A DNA stretch of 64,000 nucleotides from Apteryx mantelli (lineage: Eukaryota; Chordata; Aves; Apterygiformes; Apterygidae). Of the stretch, positions 61,801-64,000 are shown piece by piece. Every line of letters begins with the position of its first letter. Within the stretch, counting starts at the first letter, position 1. The stretch lies in contig NC_090012.1 in assembly GCF_036417845.1 (NCBI RefSeq), positions 1,364,001 through 1,428,000 on the forward strand, in the 5' to 3' direction. The position numbers and the translations under genes were made by a program. The notes beneath the pieces were generated by a model. That model saw only the letters and a list, made by a program, of their open reading frames with translations. It searched no databases and was not told the DNA's origin.

Positions 61801-62034
61801 GATTCCAAAATTAAGTTATGTTGGCACAAAAACAATGAGTCAGGAAGATATTTTGCGCACTGAACAAATGCGATGGATAGGAAGAAAGACACAGTCAAGA
61901 AAGCCCAGGGACACCCGGCCAGAGCCTGGAGACAGTGAAGAGGAGGCTGCAGGCCGGGCCTCAGGGGCAGTGCAGAGCCCTGCAGAAACCGCGTGGCAAA
62001 GGGGAAAAACCGCAAAAAGCTGCACGGGGCAGAG
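58858..62034. other. non-coding DNA approaching the CpG island
   Basis: No recognisable domain. Simple A/C tracts occur near 60350-60375 and 60620-60650 (C10 at 60637-60646). CpG density rises from about 61610. At 61672 a plus-strand donor-like site (CCATTGCAG then GTGAGCGAC) is present. On the minus strand a good acceptor (CCGTTTTTGCATCAG) ends before 61786 and could receive the donor at 62046, giving a 260-nt intron. The joined frame would be open to a TGA at 61601-61603, but no family is recognised. Confidence 0.5.
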
Positions 62035-62046
62035 ACACGAACTCAC

Positions 62047-62230
62047 CTGCCGCCGCTGCGGCTCCGCGCCCAGGCGAGGTCCGCGAGGCCTAGCTAGCGC
62101 CGCCATTTCGCGCCCCGCGGGCTGGCTGCAGCCCCGGCAGCGGGGCCGCCATTTCGCGCCCCGCGGCCCCGGCTCCAGAGGCTGCCCCCGAGCCGCCATT
62201 TCGCGCCCCGCGGCCCCTGGTGCCTGGCCG
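62047..62230 (-). other. candidate first exon of a minus-strand gene
   Basis: On the minus strand, GCGGCAG followed by GTGAGTTCG is a near-ideal 5' splice site after 62047. Three ATGGCGGC starts (at 62199, 62152 and 62106) lie upstream in good Kozak context (G at -3, G at +4). The first and third share one frame (93 nt apart). From 62106 that frame reads 20 codons (MAALARPRGP...) and meets the donor in phase 0. The middle ATG is out of frame and stops after about 20 codons, overlapping the third start. The exon could therefore encode the N-terminus of an unidentified protein, or be a 5' UTR with upstream starts. The transcription start cannot be read from sequence alone, so the right end is approximate. 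Confidence 0.5.
62099..62213 (-). promoter_or_regulatory. three identical YY1/E2F composite units
   Basis: The same 22 bases occur at 62099-62120, 62145-62166 and 62192-62213 (spacings 46 and 47 bp), reading GCCGCCATTTCGCGCC and then CCGCGG on the plus strand. On the minus strand the unit contains GAAATGGCGGC, the YY1 consensus core with its typical translation-start overlap. It also overlaps GGCGCGAAA, the E2F consensus (TTTCGCGCC on plus). YY1 sites of this orientation commonly lie just downstream of the start in TATA-less promoters and carry the initiator ATG. The DNA between units is not obviously duplicated, so the conserved part is the composite site itself. Confidence 0.75.
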
Positions 62231-62332
62231 CGGCCCTAGTGCCAGGGCTGCCCCTACGAGACGAGCGACGACACCAGCCCTCGCCTCTCAGCGCCGCACG
62301 TGAGCGGTAAAGGCGTTCGACGCCCCGCAGCG

Positions 62333-62367
62333 TTTCCCTCCCTCCTCCCCCCCCCTTTTTTTTTTCC
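62333..62367. promoter_or_regulatory. 35-nt polypyrimidine/polypurine tract
   Basis: An uninterrupted pyrimidine run on the plus strand containing a C10 run and T9. The minus strand is all purine, with several G runs separated by single A (GGAGGAGGGAGGG style). Such tracts can form triplex (H-DNA) or G-quadruplex. It lies between the two predicted divergent first exons. Confidence 0.7.
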
Positions 62368-62423
62368 ACCTGGAGCCCAGGGTCACGCCTCGCAATTACC
62401 CTCATTAGCGGGCGGCGGCCGCG

Positions 62424-62460
62424 CCCCGCCCCGCCCACGCCGGGGCCGCGCCCCGCCCCC
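62424..62460. promoter_or_regulatory. clustered GC boxes (Sp/KLF sites)
   Basis: CCCCGCCCCGCCC at 62424-62436 and CCCCGCCCCC at 62451-62460 are tandem Sp1/KLF-type boxes within the CpG island, a usual arrangement in TATA-less promoters. Confidence 0.7.
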
Positions 62461-62759
62461 CCCGCGCCGCAGCGCGCCTGCTCGGCTGCGCTAGGGGGGA
62501 GGTGCCGCTCCGCCGCCGCGGGCTGCCCCGCGCTGCGCCGTCCGCGGCATGCGCGGGGAGCGCCCGCTGCAGCGGCGCCGCCAGGAGCCGGGCGGGTGGG
62601 GGCCTCGCCGCCCTTCCGCGGGCGCCGCGTCGGGGCTGCGGCGGCCCTAGGCGGGGCCGCGCGCGGAGGAGCCGCCCCCGCCGCTGCGCGGGGCCCGAGC
62701 CCGGCGGCGCGGCGCGGCCCTGCGACGGCGGCGCGGCTATCCCCGCCCCGCCCGCCGTC

Positions 62760-62902
62760 GCGGGAGCGGCGGAGCTGGAGCGGGCGCACGGCTCCGCGGC
62801 GCAACGCCGCCGGCCAGCCCGGCCATGGACGGCGAGGGAGCAGCGCCGGGCGCGCCGCCCCTCTAGGCTCGCCGGCGGCCAGCCGCGCCCGCTGCAGGAG
62901 AG
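62760..62902 (+). other. candidate non-coding first exon of a plus-strand gene
   Basis: CAGGAGAG followed by GTGAGCGC at 62902/62903 is a strong plus-strand 5' splice site. Upstream, an ATG in good context at 62825 opens only 13 codons (MDGEGAAPGAPPL) and stops at 62866, so it is an upstream ORF rather than the main coding start. The main CDS would then lie in later exons beyond the window. The left end is a guess, because transcription starts in CpG islands are dispersed. The same stretch is open on the minus strand for hundreds of codons, but only because it is GC-rich. Confidence 0.45.
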
Positions 62903-63320
62903 GTGAGCGCGGGGCCGGAGGGCGGGGGGCCGCGGCGCGGGCTGCGGCGGCTTCTGCTGCCCTCGGCGCCTTCGTTCCCAGGCGCTCAGATTCTCGGGGT
63001 CGAGCTGGCGGGGGGCGGCGGCCGGGGCCCTCCCGGGACTCGGCGGGGCGCCGGCGCTGCCCCGTCGCCGCAGGCTCGCGTCCGCGCTGGCGGCGCTCCT
63101 CGGCCTCGAGCAGCCTGGGGCAGCGCAGGACGCGTCCGCTCCGCTCCCCCCGCTCCGCCGGCTGATGCTTTTCCTGTGGTTCCGTGTAAATTGCAGTGTC
63201 ACTGTCGGGCGCGCGGTGCGCCGCGGCGGCCGGCGGCGGCTCCCCCCGCGGGCGCGGGTCTCGGCGCGGGCCCCGCGCTGCGCCGGGCGGCAGGGCAGGA
63301 AGGGGCGCTGGTCCTCGGTG

Positions 63321-64000
63321 CGCGGAAAACGGGTTGGAAAACACCGTGCTGCATTTCACCGAAGGAAGCTTGCTTTGAAGGAGCCCTGTGTTCCCCCGCT
63401 GCGGATATCCAGTTGATTTCTTTCTCTGCGCTGTAGCTGGCTGTGTAGGAGTGAAAACTCTTGTTGTGAAGCATGCAGGGTACCTTATCCTTAAGCCTTA
63501 AAAATATTTTCTGCATTCTTTAAAAAAAAAAAACATAGCGGGCGTGGAGATTGATCTGCTCCCCTCCCCTTCTGAAACGAGTCAAGATAACGGGTCCATA
63601 TTAGGACAGCTTGGTGTGCAAGATGCTGCCTGTCAGCACGTAGCAGCTTTCAGGTGAGAGTGGCTGGGCTGCTCAGAGACCTGTCTGTAAGGCAGATTTG
63701 TCCAAATGTCCTAGGAATTTCAACTGAACTAGATAAGACGTAAGCTTTTTTTCTTTCTTGAGAAAATCAGTTTTGTCTCTGAGAAAATGTAATTCACCCC
63801 CATAACAGTCATGATATTTTTCTGTAGTCTTTTTAATCTTGAAGGCCAGCTGAATAGTTTTGGATAATGAGGAGTTGCTGTAGGCATAAATGTGGCAGCC
63901 TATAGATCTATATGGCAATTAGATCGCACTTACTGCTCAATTTTTTAATGTGCCTGGATGGTCGTAATTCACAGGCAAATGGCCTTTTTTTTTTCCACCT
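63321..64000 (+). other. probable start of intron 1 of the plus-strand gene
   Basis: GC content falls sharply after about 63320 and the plus strand becomes T-rich (lines 63721 and 63781 have 24 T each against 17 and 18 A). A second donor-like site (CTTTCAG then GTGAGAGTG) sits near 63651/63652, but its possible acceptor (CCATATTAG, about 63603) lacks a pyrimidine tract, so an alternative exon there is only a possibility. An A12 run lies near 63522-63533. No coding exon is seen. Confidence 0.5.

Larger units (their letters stand above)
62035..63320. promoter_or_regulatory. CpG-island promoter, probably bidirectional
   Basis: About 1.3 kb of very GC-rich, CpG-dense DNA with no TATA box noticed. 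It has multiple GC boxes, three YY1/E2F composite units, an NRF1-like half-site (GGCATGCGCG near 62547) and a pyrimidine tract. Strong 5' splice sites point outward on both strands (minus 62046/62047, plus 62902/62903), which is what a shared promoter for two divergent genes looks like. To the right the plus strand becomes T-rich, as expected of a plus-strand intron. Very long open frames cross the island on both strands, but their arginine/alanine/proline composition is what stop-poor GC-rich DNA gives by chance. Gene identities are unknown. Confidence 0.85.

Noticed and set aside
62094..63359. 421-codon minus-strand open frame through the CpG island
   Set aside because: Composition is almost all Arg, Ala, Pro and Gly, stop codons are rare in such GC-rich DNA, and equally long frames exist on the other strand. 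It also reads through the predicted promoter and both candidate first exons.
1..64000. CRISPR arrays, bacterial operons, prophage, endogenous retroviral LTRs
   Set aside because: No regularly spaced repeats, no ribosome-binding-site/operon structure, and no paired LTRs or retroviral gag/pol/env frames were seen. The only RT is the CR1 type.

Overview
The window most resembles a stretch of bird (sauropsid) nuclear genome. It is TE-poor, with about 44% GC in hand-sampled lines. Its most intact transposon is a CR1 LINE with the CR1-type ATTCTGTG 3' tail, and the other recognisable LINE pieces are also CR1-family. There is no operon-like gene packing, and no rRNA, tRNA or CRISPR was recognised. 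One element conflicts with a simple avian reading: a 258-bp, TA-flanked copy of a Tigger1-type (pogo/Tc1-mariner) DNA transposon at 18236-18493. From memory, its ends match the eutherian-mammal Tigger1 family closely.

Layout. 1-5977: non-coding sequence with two GC/CpG-rich patches (about 0.7-1.3 kb and 2.76-3.06 kb). 6003-7124: a 5'-truncated CR1 with an uninterrupted reverse-transcriptase reading frame. 7125-18235: non-coding sequence holding one well-spliced-looking minus-strand exon candidate (7843-7940), microsatellites and a small orphan CpG island (14941-15218). 18236-18493: the Tigger-like element. 18494-62 kb: long, mostly unique DNA with homopolymer pairs, short tandem duplications, decayed CR1 pieces (33988-34080, 50505-50725, 58655-58857) and several unproven exon candidates. 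62035-63320: a strong CpG island that looks like a bidirectional promoter. 63321-64000: apparent start of a first intron on the plus strand.

How it may work. The CpG island carries a strong splice donor on each strand pointing outward: minus strand at 62046/62047, plus strand at 62902/62903. This suggests two divergent genes whose first exons lie in the island. The 62 kb to the left would then be mostly the body or introns of a minus-strand gene, or intergenic DNA. The left arm has a moderate excess of A over T on the plus strand, which fits minus-strand transcription but is weak evidence. The minus-strand first exon carries three identical 22-bp units, each joining a YY1-type site to an E2F-type site and each containing an ATG in good context. 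I could not identify either gene by protein family. No reading frame outside the CR1 shows a domain I recognise, so most long frames here are best read as chance.
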